In this document: positions 54,363 through 62,813 of the stretch, in pieces
How positions within the stretch are numbered: the first letter of the stretch is position 1
Layout: each line of letters starts with the position of its first letter
Assembly (NCBI RefSeq): GCF_025210605.1
Contig: NZ_JAOARI010000018.1
Location: 208,537 to 272,536 of the forward strand
Direction of reading: 5' to 3'
DNA from: Halodesulfovibrio sp.
GTDB taxonomy: Bacteria > Desulfobacterota > Desulfovibrionia > Desulfovibrionales > Desulfovibrionaceae
DNA: 64,000 bases
Notes under the pieces: generated by a model
What the model saw: the letters and a program-made list of their open reading frames with translations, nothing else
The model's database searches: none
Told to the model about the DNA's origin: nothing
Program-made: the position numbers and the translations under genes

Positions 54363-54701
54363 TTAACAAAGCTTCGCACCTAATGGTACGTCCTTATCAA
54401 TGCTTGCTAACACAATGTCTCCATTGCCGTCTGCAAAGCCCGTCACAAGACATTCTGACATGATCGGTCCAATCTGTTTTTTAGGGAAATTAACAACAGC
54501 TACAATCAGACGCCCTACAAGTTCTTCCGGCGTGTAATGGGTTGTTATCTGCGCGCTTGATTTTCGCAATCCAATCTCTTCACCAAAATCAAGATGCAGT
54601 ATGTACGCTGGCTTACGCGCTTCTTTAAACACTTCCGCAGAAAGAATTTTACCCACACGCAATTCAACTTTTTCAAAATCATTCCATGTAATAGTATCCA
54701 T
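54363..54701 (-). CDS. CsaA-like tRNA-binding domain protein
   Basis: A 112-aa single EMAP/OB-fold tRNA-binding domain protein of the CsaA type. 'FEKVELRVGKILSAEVFKEARKPAYILHLDFGEEIGLRKSSAQITTHYTPEELVGRLIVAVVNFPKKQIGPIMSECLVTGFADGNGDIVLAS' matches throughout. CsaA is reported as a chaperone-like or export-related protein; a tRNA role is also possible. AGGAGG before ATG 54701. Confidence 0.92.
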   Translation of the reverse strand: MDTITWNDFEKVELRVGKILSAEVFKEARKPAYILHLDFGEEIGLRKSSAQITTHYTPEELVGRLIVAVVNFPKKQIGPIMSECLVTGFADGNGDIVLASIDKDVPLGAKLC

Positions 54702-54898
54702 TATTCCTCCTGTTCTATGTCGCACACAGCTATGATGGCACTCTGTCTTCAGCCAGTTGAATACTCGCAAGACACAGACACCCCTTACTGTCTTTCATAT
54801 ATACAGCCATCTGCAACTAAATGGAATACCCGCATGTTACTACACAAGAGCTTGGCTCGTGCCACACAATGCACATACAAAAAGGAACAGTACAGCGC

Positions 54899-54938
54899 GC
54901 AAAAAAAAGAACCTGTCCTTTCAGACAGATTCTTTTAG
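54899..54938 (-). terminator. Terminator of gap
   Basis: AGAA.CTGTC / GACAG.TTCT stem with an A-run (54901-54908) that is a U-tract on the minus strand. Confidence 0.8.
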
Positions 54939-54963
54939 TATCATATAGTGTACGTATATTCAG

Positions 54964-55983
54964 TTAGACAGCTGAAGGGATATCGCTTTGCGATGCCCGC
55001 TTCATCTCAATCATTTTTGCTACACGCTCAGTAAGGTGTAACAACTGATTGGAAAAACTTGCTTCATTGTCATACCACGCCACGAGCTTGAGTAAGTTCC
55101 CCGCTTGTACCGCAGTGAGCTGTCCATCAACGACTGAACCATATTTTGAACCATTAAAGTCACATGAAACGAGCGGCTCGTCGGTGTACCCTAAATACTC
55201 TCCGGCAGCCTCCCGCAATACGGTATTAACCGCATCGACGGTAGTTGATTTTTCCAGTTCAAAAACACAGTCAATCATCGCGACACTTAACGTAGGTACA
55301 CGAAGAGCCATTCCCTGCAATCTACCTTTCATATCAGGAATAACTTCCGCTACTGTTTTTGTAGTCCCCACAGGGGTAGGAAGCATATTCATATGACACG
55401 CACGGGCGCGACGAAGATCTGGATAGTCATCATCCAGAAGCATTTGACGTTGTGTCACCGGATGAATGGTTGTCATATATCCACGTTTCACACCGAAGTG
55501 TTTATGAATATGGTGCAACGGAAGCGCAAGACAGTTAGTCGTGCAGGATGCATTAGATATTATATGATGCTCTGGACATAAATCATGCTCATTTACACCC
55601 ATAACAATAGTAACATCTGCTTCTGGTGCAGGGCAGGCGATAATAACCTTTTCAGCACCGGAAGCCATATGTTGCAAACAGTGCTCACGAGCTGCAAAGC
55701 AGCCAGCCGCCTCTATTACGATATCGCAATCTTTCCAGTCCCACTGGCTGGAAGCGTTCTGAGTTACCGACACAAAAGAATCGTTAAGAAGAAATCCACC
55801 TTCCACACTCTTGGCGTCCATAAATCGACCATGAACAGAATCGTATCGCAACAGATGCGTCGCATCTTCAGCGGACATGAGGTCATTAACTGTTACAAGT
55901 TGCAAATTCTCATGTCCGGAGAGTAGGCGGGCAAGGTATCGACCAATACGACCGAACCCGTTAATCCCAATAGTTACAGACAT
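54964..55983 (-). CDS. gap: Glyceraldehyde-3-phosphate dehydrogenase, type I
   Basis: A 339-aa glycolytic/gluconeogenic GAPDH. NAD site VTIGINGFGRIGRYLARLL, active-site SNASCTTNCLALPLHHIH, 'TTIHPVTQRQMLLDD', 'GTTKTVAEVIPDMKGRLQGMALRVPTL' and 'WYDNEASFSNQL'. GGGGGAGAG precedes ATG 55983. It does not neighbour pgk. It shares a strand with a small orphan gene 63 nt upstream. Confidence 0.94.
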   Translation of the reverse strand: MSVTIGINGFGRIGRYLARLLSGHENLQLVTVNDLMSAEDATHLLRYDSVHGRFMDAKSVEGGFLLNDSFVSVTQNASSQWDWKDCDIVIEAAGCFAAREHCLQHMASGAEKVIIACPAPEADVTIVMGVNEHDLCPEHHIISNASCTTNCLALPLHHIHKHFGVKRGYMTTIHPVTQRQMLLDDDYPDLRRARACHMNMLPTPVGTTKTVAEVIPDMKGRLQGMALRVPTLSVAMIDCVFELEKSTTVDAVNTVLREAAGEYLGYTDEPLVSCDFNGSKYGSVVDGQLTAVQAGNLLKLVAWYDNEASFSNQLLHLTERVAKMIEMKRASQSDIPSAV

Positions 55984-56046
55984 CTCTCCCCCAGCTGAAA
56001 AACACACTATGCCGAACGAACGGGAACCGCCCGGCAACTGAAGAAA

Positions 56047-56418
56047 CTAGGCTTCCCAAATTTCAATGCTTTCATCAGAAATTTCGATATCTTCGATGAA
56101 AGCACTGGCGAATCCTTCCTCGCCTTCAGGAACTATGACAACAAACTGAATATCGTGACCATCTGCATATTCTGCAAATGCTTTAAAACGCTGAGAGGTT
56201 TCCGGCAGAGCAAAAAAGTCTTTAGTAACAACATCAAAAATGAACTTAACATTTTTACGGTTTGTCGCCTGTAACTCCGGCATAAAGCCATTTACTTCTT
56301 CTGGTTCATCAAAACCTTCAAACCCGTAAGTTCGAACGTCACGGTATCCAGAATCCAGCAACGCCTCTAATGCGGTTTCTACTAATTCATCACGCAGTTG
56401 TAACACGTCATCATGCAT
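56047..56418 (-). CDS. Acidic hypothetical protein
   Basis: A 123-aa acidic soluble protein (MHDDVLQLRDELVETALEAL..., ending ESIEIWEA). No motif recognised. It precedes gap and may share its transcript. The RBS (AAGGTC, 15 nt upstream) is poor. Confidence 0.6.
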   Translation of the reverse strand: MHDDVLQLRDELVETALEALLDSGYRDVRTYGFEGFDEPEEVNGFMPELQATNRKNVKFIFDVVTKDFFALPETSQRFKAFAEYADGHDIQFVVIVPEGEEGFASAFIEDIEISDESIEIWEA

Positions 56419-57074
56419 GTTTTTCTATGACCTTATAATATATAGTAAAAGATATTTCTCCGTAGCGTGTACAAACGCCTAACGGAGCTAATAATTTCAG
56501 CATACGCTCGTACTGCATAGCTAATCCCAACTGCGTAGTCAGTCAAGGCAGAATGCTTACGCGGCGTGCAGTTGCTCTATTTTCGTTACACTCGTTACAT
56601 TATGTATCATCGCTGTGAAGTAACTGCCTTCTCATCACACCACGTCAGACTGTAACAGCATGAAATCCTATCGTTACAAAACTCCATACTTCAATCTGTC
56701 ATCGTTCCATCATTTCTTTTAAGTACTCCATAAGTATTTTTTGATTGCGCTCTAGAGAAATCGGCGTAAAGTGCCTCTGGGCACGCTGTCACCTCCATTT
56801 TTTTGCTGTAACTCACTGCTCTTTTTGTTTCAAAAAACAGTCCGGCAGCCTGCTGATAACAATATTTATGTGTAATCCCTCTGTGGTAATACTGCTACAG
56901 AGGGATTACTCATTCAATTTTATAAAAAACCGTCTACGTACTCATTATTCAAGTTATTTTTACAATGAGCCGCCACTACTCTGTTAGTACGTGCTCGGTT
57001 TATATGGAATAATTTACAGACTATTTTGACTATCATACCAATTCCTCGTATTCTTGGAACGGTATGGAGGACTC
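56419..57074. other. Gap of 656 bp with two hairpins and no supported gene
   Basis: A perfect 13-bp stem GTAATCCCTCTGT (56872-56884) / ACAGAGGGATTAC (56897-56909) and a smaller one GTGCC-TCTG-GGCAC near 56771-56784, followed by CTGTCACCTCC and a T-run (TTTTTTT). The second looks like a small-RNA terminator. Its upstream part is not obviously coding. The rest is AT-rich and contains the lysR leader. Confidence 0.5.
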
Positions 57075-57974
57075 ATGAACTTTAGACAGCTTGAACTTTT
57101 TCTTTCCCTTGCCAAAACACCGAATATCTCTGTTGTGGCGAAGGAGCATTTTCTCACACAATCAGCCGTTTCTGTTGCCATTAAGGGATTGGAACAAGAA
57201 CTACGCGTTCAGCTTTTTGATCGGCTCAACCGTAGACTCAGCTTGAATTCTAATGGTCGTTTGCTCTTGCAAAACCTTGAACCAGTGATGCAAGATTTTC
57301 ACAATGTCCTTCATTCATTTGAAGGTGACTTGCTTACCGGCATATTGAAAGTTGGAGCTTCTTCAACCATTGCCGACTATATTCTACCACAGATTCTTTT
57401 CGAAGTTTCTGATTCATACAAGCAAGTCACTATCGAAACAGTTTTTTCTAATCCACAGGTCATTGTAGAAAAAGTAGAAAATGGTGAACTGGATCTCGGG
57501 CTTGTTGAGAAAAAAATCCCCAACAAAATGCTTATCTACACCCGCCTTTGTGAAGACGATCTCATCATTGTTTCTACAGATGAAAAACTGGCTAAAAACG
57601 GACCGTATGAGATTGAAGAATTGCTTGATAAAAAATGGATTGTCCGCGAACCCGGCGCGGGGGTGAGAGAATCACTTGAAGAATATATGGGACCATTGAT
57701 GAGCAAGCTAAATATTGTTCTGGAACTCAACCATACAGAATCTATTAAACGAGTTCTTCATAACCCTAATACAATATCTTGCATGTCACCTTTTGCCGTG
57801 CAAAGTGAACTCGACAGCGGCGAAGTATACCCTATCGAAATTAAAGGACCTCCTATCAGCCGCTACTTCCATGCTGTCACTCATAAAGTCAAATATCGTA
57901 CTAGGTTGTTAGATAAATTTGAAAATGCTGTAACCTCATACCTGACGACAGATAAGCTACTCTACAGGAACTAA
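57075..57974 (+). CDS. LysR-family transcriptional regulator
   Basis: A 299-aa LysR regulator with N-terminal HTH (MNFRQLELFLSLAKTPNISVVAKEHFLTQSAVSVAIKGLEQELRVQLFDRLNRR) and a C-terminal periplasmic-binding-like effector domain (about 90-295, with 'GILKVGASSTIADYILPQIL' and 'NGELDLGLVEKKIP'). The domain resembles CysB/CysL-like regulators, but the effector is unknown. ATG 57075 has GGAGG 5 nt upstream. Most LysR genes regulate a divergent neighbour; here none is divergent, so the target is unclear. Confidence 0.9.
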   Translation: MNFRQLELFLSLAKTPNISVVAKEHFLTQSAVSVAIKGLEQELRVQLFDRLNRRLSLNSNGRLLLQNLEPVMQDFHNVLHSFEGDLLTGILKVGASSTIADYILPQILFEVSDSYKQVTIETVFSNPQVIVEKVENGELDLGLVEKKIPNKMLIYTRLCEDDLIIVSTDEKLAKNGPYEIEELLDKKWIVREPGAGVRESLEEYMGPLMSKLNIVLELNHTESIKRVLHNPNTISCMSPFAVQSELDSGEVYPIEIKGPPISRYFHAVTHKVKYRTRLLDKFENAVTSYLTTDKLLYRN

Positions 57975-58047
57975 CCAGAGCGCTTGCAAACCGTGCCATT
58001 CGCACGTATTGGTTTGAGCTACATGATTCTTTAAAGAGGTTAGCGTA

Positions 58048-58419
58048 ATGTCATGGAATGAATTAGTGCACTTGGTGGGACAAGACTCAATGCTATTTGG
58101 TCTTGCTTTCATCTTATTATTTATGTTCTTGCGCCGTACACTACGTGTAGGCGGCTTTCTAGGTTTTACCGGAGTACTTACAACGGTTGTCCTTCTTGCC
58201 ATGCTTTCATGGATTCAGTGGAACAGATATCAAGTCGGCAATTCTATTATGCAAATTGTTATTACCGACAACCCGACTTATAGAATTCTTACCCCTACTC
58301 AAGAGCCTATGTTTGAACCGGCAGTAATCACGGTGGATAACATCCGCTACATCACCGACAAACACAATGAAAAATCACCAAACTACCTGCCGTGGCGAGT
58401 AATTGCCATCCCTAAATAA
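58048..58419 (+). CDS. Small membrane protein of unknown family
   Basis: A 123-aa protein with two membrane segments (about 14-29 LMFGLAFILLFMF-like and 37-58 GFLGFTGVLTTVVLLAML), then a soluble periplasmic-type tail of about 65 aa. RBS AAAGAGG precedes ATG. It lies 73 nt after the LysR gene and may share its transcript. No family recognised. Confidence 0.6.
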   Translation: MSWNELVHLVGQDSMLFGLAFILLFMFLRRTLRVGGFLGFTGVLTTVVLLAMLSWIQWNRYQVGNSIMQIVITDNPTYRILTPTQEPMFEPAVITVDNIRYITDKHNEKSPNYLPWRVIAIPK

Positions 58420-58420
58420 C

Positions 58421-58454
58421 AAAAAATGCCCGCCTGCAAGCGGGCATTTTTTTA
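58421..58454. terminator. Bidirectional terminator
   Basis: Stem AAAAAATGCCCGC / GCGGGCATTTTTT between the convergent membrane protein and Usp genes. Confidence 0.92.
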
Positions 58455-58955
58455 TCTGCAAAGCATCCAGATAACACATTTTCGTGCTCCTTGCAGGAGC
58501 TGCTGCGACACACTGCCGAACAAATATGCGTCGCTACGAGTGACACCTCTGCGACCAAACACCAATGTGGTGTACTTGCCCTTCTTTTGTTCGTTCAAAA
58601 TAGTCTTAGCAATTAATTTTTTCCGCTCAGGATCTTCTAACGGCTCATCACGTTCATCCAGTGTAATAAACTTACTTTGAACGCATGACGGATCAAGCAG
58701 CGAATGCTTCATTTCATCCACCACTTTTTCATGCTTGGCAAGTTGCTGTTCATGTACCTTTGCGCATTCTTTCTTCCAAATTTTGGTACTGGAAAAAAGA
58801 GAACATGCTGGAAGCTGCTCAACGCTCAAAACAAGAATGGTATATTTGCCTTGGCACTTGTCAGCAATCATCTCCATCAATTCCTGACAATACTTCAAAG
58901 CCTCACGGGCACTTTCACTGGCATCATATGCCACAAGAATTCGTAATTCTTTCAC
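58452..58955 (-). CDS. Universal stress protein-like (3), divergent
   Basis: A 167-aa Usp-fold protein starting with ELRILVAYDASESAREALKYCQELM. Unlike the other two it keeps 'LVFGRRGVTRSDAYLFGSVSQQLL' in place of the typical G-x2-G loop, so ATP binding is uncertain. It contains several Cys. GTG start at 58955 with AAGGAG 8 nt upstream. It lies apart from the Usp pair. Confidence 0.85.
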   Translation of the reverse strand: MKELRILVAYDASESAREALKYCQELMEMIADKCQGKYTILVLSVEQLPACSLFSSTKIWKKECAKVHEQQLAKHEKVVDEMKHSLLDPSCVQSKFITLDERDEPLEDPERKKLIAKTILNEQKKGKYTTLVFGRRGVTRSDAYLFGSVSQQLLQGARKCVIWMLCR

Positions 58956-59132
58956 AGTACATCTCCTTTCGACAGCCTCACGGACTTACGCCCGCTCGAA
59001 GAAAGTGTACCGTCCCCGTAATCTCATTTCACATGATAACTATTCTATTATACCCGCTCTGGATCAATAAAAACACACATGGCTCAAGCGATTGAAATGA
59101 GACTTTTCTTTCGACAAATAAATAGGTTCTTC

Positions 59133-59170
59133 AAAAAATAAGGCGGGCAAAATACTGCCCGCCTTATCGC
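59133..59170 (-). terminator. Terminator of metF
   Basis: Perfect stem ATAAGGCGGGCA / TGCCCGCCTTAT, followed on the minus strand by a U-tract (A-run 59134-59138). Confidence 0.92.
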
Positions 59171-59175
59171 AAAAC

Positions 59176-60048
59176 TTATAGCTTAACTCTGTCCGCCAGT
59201 TCCAGACACATATCAGCTTTATTCAAGGTATAGAGATGAATCCCCGGAGCGCCGCCATCAATCAACTTCCGAATTTGATTAACAGCAAATCGTAAACCCG
59301 TTTCCTTAACAGCTTCGTCGCCGCCCTTTGCATTCGCTTCTTCCAATGACAAGTACAGTTGACCTGGAATATTTGCTCCGCAAAGGCTTAAAATTCGTTT
59401 GATTGAACTAAGCGATTGGATAGGTAGAATGCCCGGAATTACTGGTTTATCAATACCGTTACTGCGCAAGCGGGAAACAAAATCGAAGTACTCACGAACG
59501 TCAAAAAACAGCTGAGTGACAACAAAATCACTCCCTGCATCAATTTTAATCCGTGTATAATGCAAGTCATCGGCAAACGTCTGGGATTCTGGATGGGCAG
59601 CCGGATATCCGGCAACAGATATACCAAAATCCGGATGTTCATTGCTCACCAGCTCTACGAGATCAGACGCATATCTGAACTGCTGGTCTGTCCAGCTAAA
59701 CTTAGCATCAGCCGGAGAGTCTCCGCGCAATGCAAGCACGTTATGTACATCTGCTTCACGCAATTTATTGATAAACCCGTTAATCTTTTCTTTTGAAGCA
59801 CCAACACATGTGAGATGCGCCATTGGTTCTATACCGGCGTCGTGCTTCATTCGTGATGTAATTTCGAGGGTATTATCCTGTGTGGACCCGCCTGCACCAT
59901 AGGTAACAGATGCAAATAAAGGGTTAAGTGCTTTTAAGCGCTCCACTGTAGCGAAGAAAGAATCCCATTGCTTCTTCTCTTTTGGTGGAAAAAATTCAAG
60001 CGAATAAAATGGCTTACTCTGACTCTGGATGGCATCAATAATTTTCAC
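59176..60048 (-). CDS. metF: Methylenetetrahydrofolate reductase
   Basis: A 290-aa FAD-dependent reductase that converts methylene-THF to methyl-THF for methionine synthesis, and in anaerobes for the reductive acetyl-CoA pathway. FAD site 'LEFFPPKEKKQWDSF', 'ASVTYGAGGSTQDNTLEI', 'HLTCVGASKEKINGFI', 'NVLALRGDSP' and 'DFVVTQLFFD' are intact. GTG at 60048 has GAGGG upstream; a longer frame from 60084 lacks support. Two palindromes in its upstream region suggest repression. Confidence 0.93.
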   Translation of the reverse strand: MKIIDAIQSQSKPFYSLEFFPPKEKKQWDSFFATVERLKALNPLFASVTYGAGGSTQDNTLEITSRMKHDAGIEPMAHLTCVGASKEKINGFINKLREADVHNVLALRGDSPADAKFSWTDQQFRYASDLVELVSNEHPDFGISVAGYPAAHPESQTFADDLHYTRIKIDAGSDFVVTQLFFDVREYFDFVSRLRSNGIDKPVIPGILPIQSLSSIKRILSLCGANIPGQLYLSLEEANAKGGDEAVKETGLRFAVNQIRKLIDGGAPGIHLYTLNKADMCLELADRVKL

Positions 60049-60081
60049 AAAACTACCCTCAACATTTCTATTTAAACGACC

Positions 60082-60131
60082 CACATGAAATGCATCATGT
60101 GAAAACTATATATATCAAGAGAACTTGATAT
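60082..60131. promoter_or_regulatory. Two palindromes in the metF control region
   Basis: CACATGA-N6-TCATGTG (60082-60101) and ATATCAAG-AGAA-CTTGATAT (60112-60131) lie 34-83 nt upstream of metF. On the minus strand the second overlaps TTGATA, a plausible -35. Candidate operators; ArsR-family SahR, which regulates methionine-cycle genes in Desulfovibrio, is one possible regulator. Confidence 0.5.
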
Positions 60132-60236
60132 GTCAATATTTAAATATAGTCATTTACTTTCAGGTAGACATACCGCTAGCCGAGGCGTATTAAACAAAGA
60201 AGAAAAAGAAACTTACATAGAGGAGCTATATTTCTT

Positions 60237-60491
60237 ATGTATCCTTGGCAGATTATTTATTTTGTTGCTGTTGTTGCACTTGCCGCTTTTGTACTTCTCC
60301 GCTCTCCACAAGGGACAGTCGGAAAAATTATGACATTTATGCTCAACTGGCTTGCACCATACACATCTATTACAATTGCATTTGTAGCTATTTTCCAGCA
60401 AGGTTTTTTACCTGCACTGCCTTTCTTTGCTCTCGCAGGGTTCTGTTTTGTTACTTTTCTCAGACGGAGCATTAACACTGAGGTTAAATAA
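60237..60491 (+). CDS. Small membrane protein
   Basis: An 84-aa protein with three hydrophobic stretches (about 5-21, 30-52, 56-72) and few charged residues. RBS GAGGAG is 13 nt before ATG. It lies 9 nt ahead of the NAGPA-like gene, so the pair is probably translationally coupled. No family recognised. Confidence 0.6.
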   Translation: MYPWQIIYFVAVVALAAFVLLRSPQGTVGKIMTFMLNWLAPYTSITIAFVAIFQQGFLPALPFFALAGFCFVTFLRRSINTEVK

Positions 60492-60500
60492 TTCTGTAAT

Positions 60501-61370
60501 ATGCAGTTAGTATTTCATACCTTACAAACATTATCCAAAATGATTCACTGCCGCCGCATTATACTTTCAATTGTGGCTACGGCAGTGCTTATTTGTGGCT
60601 CAAGCTTACCACTCAAAGCTGAAACTAGCTGGACCACTATTGCAAAAGGGCTTGCTCTTACAGAAATTCCCGTTGACCGAAGCGGACTTTCGTCTTCTGT
60701 TATTACAGCGCTCAGAATTTCGCCGTCAGAATTTGAATTCATTTTGCTCATGCGCTCCAAAGAAGGTGATGCCTTTACGCCTGAGCAATGGGCAATGCGC
60801 TACAATCTTACGGCGCTCATCAATGCATCAATGTATCTTCCTGATAACTCGAAGAGCACTGGATACATGCGCGATAAACAGCATGTGAACAACGGGTTTA
60901 TCCACCACAGCTTCGGGTCTTTTTTTGTTGCCAACCCAAGCAAAGCTAACATTCCTGTTGTTGATATTATTGACAGACACCAACAGCAGCACAACACGCT
61001 TTTGCCGAACTACACTACAGTCATCCAGAACTACAGGCTATTTTCTGCTGCACGAACGCCTCTTTGGCCTAAAAAAGCAAAGGAAACATCCATAGCAGCC
61101 GTTGCAAAAGATACAAGCGGCAATATCGTGTTTATACACTGTCGTACTCCAATGACGGTAAGAAATTTTACCAATCGGTTACTAGACTCCCATCTAAAGT
61201 TAGTCACAGCTATGTATGTAGAAGGTGGACCCGAAGCCAGCATGTATTTAAAAACATCGGATATTTCTCGAACTTGGGCAGGACGGTACATTGGAGATTT
61301 TTGGAACACAGAAAGTAAGCAATGGATTTTACCTAATGTCCTCGGCATTCGAGCAAAGACGCACCCATAG
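60501..61370 (+). CDS. NAGPA-like phosphodiester glycosidase family protein
   Basis: A 289-aa exported protein of the PF09992-type phosphodiester glycosidase family. An N-terminal hydrophobic segment (about 20-38) precedes the domain (about 45-285) with 'EQWAMRYNLTALINASMY', 'RDKQHVNNGFIHHSFGSFF', 'IAAVAKDTSGNIVFIHCRTPM' and 'AMYVEGGPEASMYL'. Family members cleave or process sugar phosphodiesters at the cell surface. The start is not certain: ATG 60501 or 60540, neither with a strong RBS. Confidence 0.82.
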   Translation: MQLVFHTLQTLSKMIHCRRIILSIVATAVLICGSSLPLKAETSWTTIAKGLALTEIPVDRSGLSSSVITALRISPSEFEFILLMRSKEGDAFTPEQWAMRYNLTALINASMYLPDNSKSTGYMRDKQHVNNGFIHHSFGSFFVANPSKANIPVVDIIDRHQQQHNTLLPNYTTVIQNYRLFSAARTPLWPKKAKETSIAAVAKDTSGNIVFIHCRTPMTVRNFTNRLLDSHLKLVTAMYVEGGPEASMYLKTSDISRTWAGRYIGDFWNTESKQWILPNVLGIRAKTHP

Positions 61371-61516
61371 CCTCTTGATTTTGCATTCCGCCCTTGATAG
61401 TTTTTTTTCATCTCTGATAAACAGTTTTATACAGCCACTGTGTAAAATCTATTTTTGTCTAAAAAACGCTTCCACTTGGTTGCGCTACAAATACTTATAT
61501 TAGCAGGAGAGCACAC

Positions 61517-61813
61517 ATGCCTCTGTATGATTTTGAATGTCAAAAATGCAAAGAAATTTTTGAAGAAATAGCTTCTTCCGACTGTACTTCAGGTGAAACA
61601 TGTCCCGCATGCGGAAGCACAGACACAATTCGCATGGTCAGTGCTCCTAGTCCTATTCCTGGAAGCGGAACCGACCGTCTTCCAAGTACGCTTATGCGAG
61701 GTGGTGGCGCTAAATTTGAAAAAGTTCCAGTACCTAAGAAACCTATTCCTAAATCAACACCGAACTGCCCTTCAGGTGGATGTGGTAGCTGTCCCGGAAG
61801 TTCTAGTAACTAA
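61517..61813 (+). CDS. FmdB-family zinc ribbon protein
   Basis: A 98-aa protein with N-terminal zinc ribbon MPLYDFECQKCKEIFEE...CPACGS (CxxC...CxxC) as in FmdB regulators, followed by a Pro/Gly/Lys-rich tail ending GGCGSCPG. RBS CAGGAGAG. It probably binds zinc and regulates or assists transcription; the target is unknown. Confidence 0.88.
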   Translation: MPLYDFECQKCKEIFEEIASSDCTSGETCPACGSTDTIRMVSAPSPIPGSGTDRLPSTLMRGGGAKFEKVPVPKKPIPKSTPNCPSGGCGSCPGSSSN

Positions 61814-61844
61814 AAAAAGCCGAAGCATTTGCTTCGGCTTTTTA
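61812..61844. terminator. Bidirectional terminator
   Basis: Stem AAAAAGCCGAAGC / GCTTCGGCTTTTT with loop ATTT, between fmdB-like and the CDF gene. Confidence 0.9.
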
Positions 61845-61848
61845 CTTT

Positions 61849-62796
61849 CTATAAAAATCTTCTTCCGCGGTTGCGCATCCTTCGCTGTCGAGTCTCAGAA
61901 GAATCCAACCTCTGCGGATCTACATGAACTAGAGCATCAGCGATGTCATAGTCACTCCCCTCAAGTAAAGCTTCTACCTTATCCGCAATCGCATGCCCCT
62001 CTTCAACTGAAATTGAGCCATCAACCGAAATATGCAGATCAACGAAGACTGCCACCCCTTGATACCGCGTGCGCAGTTTATGCACATCCAAAACACCTTC
62101 AACAGAAAGGGCGAGGTCTTGCAATTCTTTCGCAACCGTTTCCGGAACGCCTTTATCCACCAGCTCATTCACGGCTGGCAAAGTAATTTCCCACGCCGCA
62201 TGAATAATAAAAAACGCCACAATTATTGAGCCTACAAGGTCAACCCAATACCACTCAGGAAGTAAAAGCCCTACAAGAACTGAAGCTGCTGCCGGAATAG
62301 AACTAAGTGCATCGCTTCTATGATGCCATGCATTCGCAATAACAGAAGGAGCCTTATGTAATCGTCCATAGAAAACTGTCCATCTGTATAAAATCTCGTT
62401 GGCGACTATCGACGTAAGGGCTGCCCCCAAAGCTATAGCTTTTGCATGGTGCACATGCTGCTCAGAATAGGCAACCGAGGCATCAATAACAATACCTACA
62501 GCAACCACTGCTAATAATATTCCGATTGCTGCTGTAATCAGCGTTTCATAACGCTGATGTCCATATGGATGCGATTTGTCAGGTGGTGCGGTCCACATTC
62601 GAACACCAATGAGCAGCGAAACATCTGTCACCAAATCTGACAAACTATGAATACCATCAGCAGTCACTGCCCTACTATTCCCGAAGATACCGGCAAGAAT
62701 CTTCAGCACCGCAAGAATTACGTTAACGGCAAGTCCAACCCAAGTAACCTTTGAAACTGCTGCTATTTGCTCTGTTCGTTTCACACCATCAGTCAT
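61849..62796 (-). CDS. CDF-family cation efflux transporter
   Basis: A 315-aa cation diffusion facilitator (ZnT/FieF type) with six predicted helices. Metal-site motifs ADGIHSLSDLVTD (H-x3-D) and 'AWHHRSDALSS' (H-x3-D) are present, and the C-terminal cytosolic domain starts around residue 205 ('VLDVHKLRTRYQGVAVFVDLHISVDG'). Substrate is probably Zn, Fe or Mn. ATG 62796 with AGGGA 6 nt upstream; upstream in-frame ATGs have no RBS and read into the ThiF gene end. Confidence 0.93.
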   Translation of the reverse strand: MTDGVKRTEQIAAVSKVTWVGLAVNVILAVLKILAGIFGNSRAVTADGIHSLSDLVTDVSLLIGVRMWTAPPDKSHPYGHQRYETLITAAIGILLAVVAVGIVIDASVAYSEQHVHHAKAIALGAALTSIVANEILYRWTVFYGRLHKAPSVIANAWHHRSDALSSIPAAASVLVGLLLPEWYWVDLVGSIIVAFFIIHAAWEITLPAVNELVDKGVPETVAKELQDLALSVEGVLDVHKLRTRYQGVAVFVDLHISVDGSISVEEGHAIADKVEALLEGSDYDIADALVHVDPQRLDSSETRQRRMRNRGRRFL

Positions 62797-62813
62797 ACGC
62801 GTCCCTACTAACA

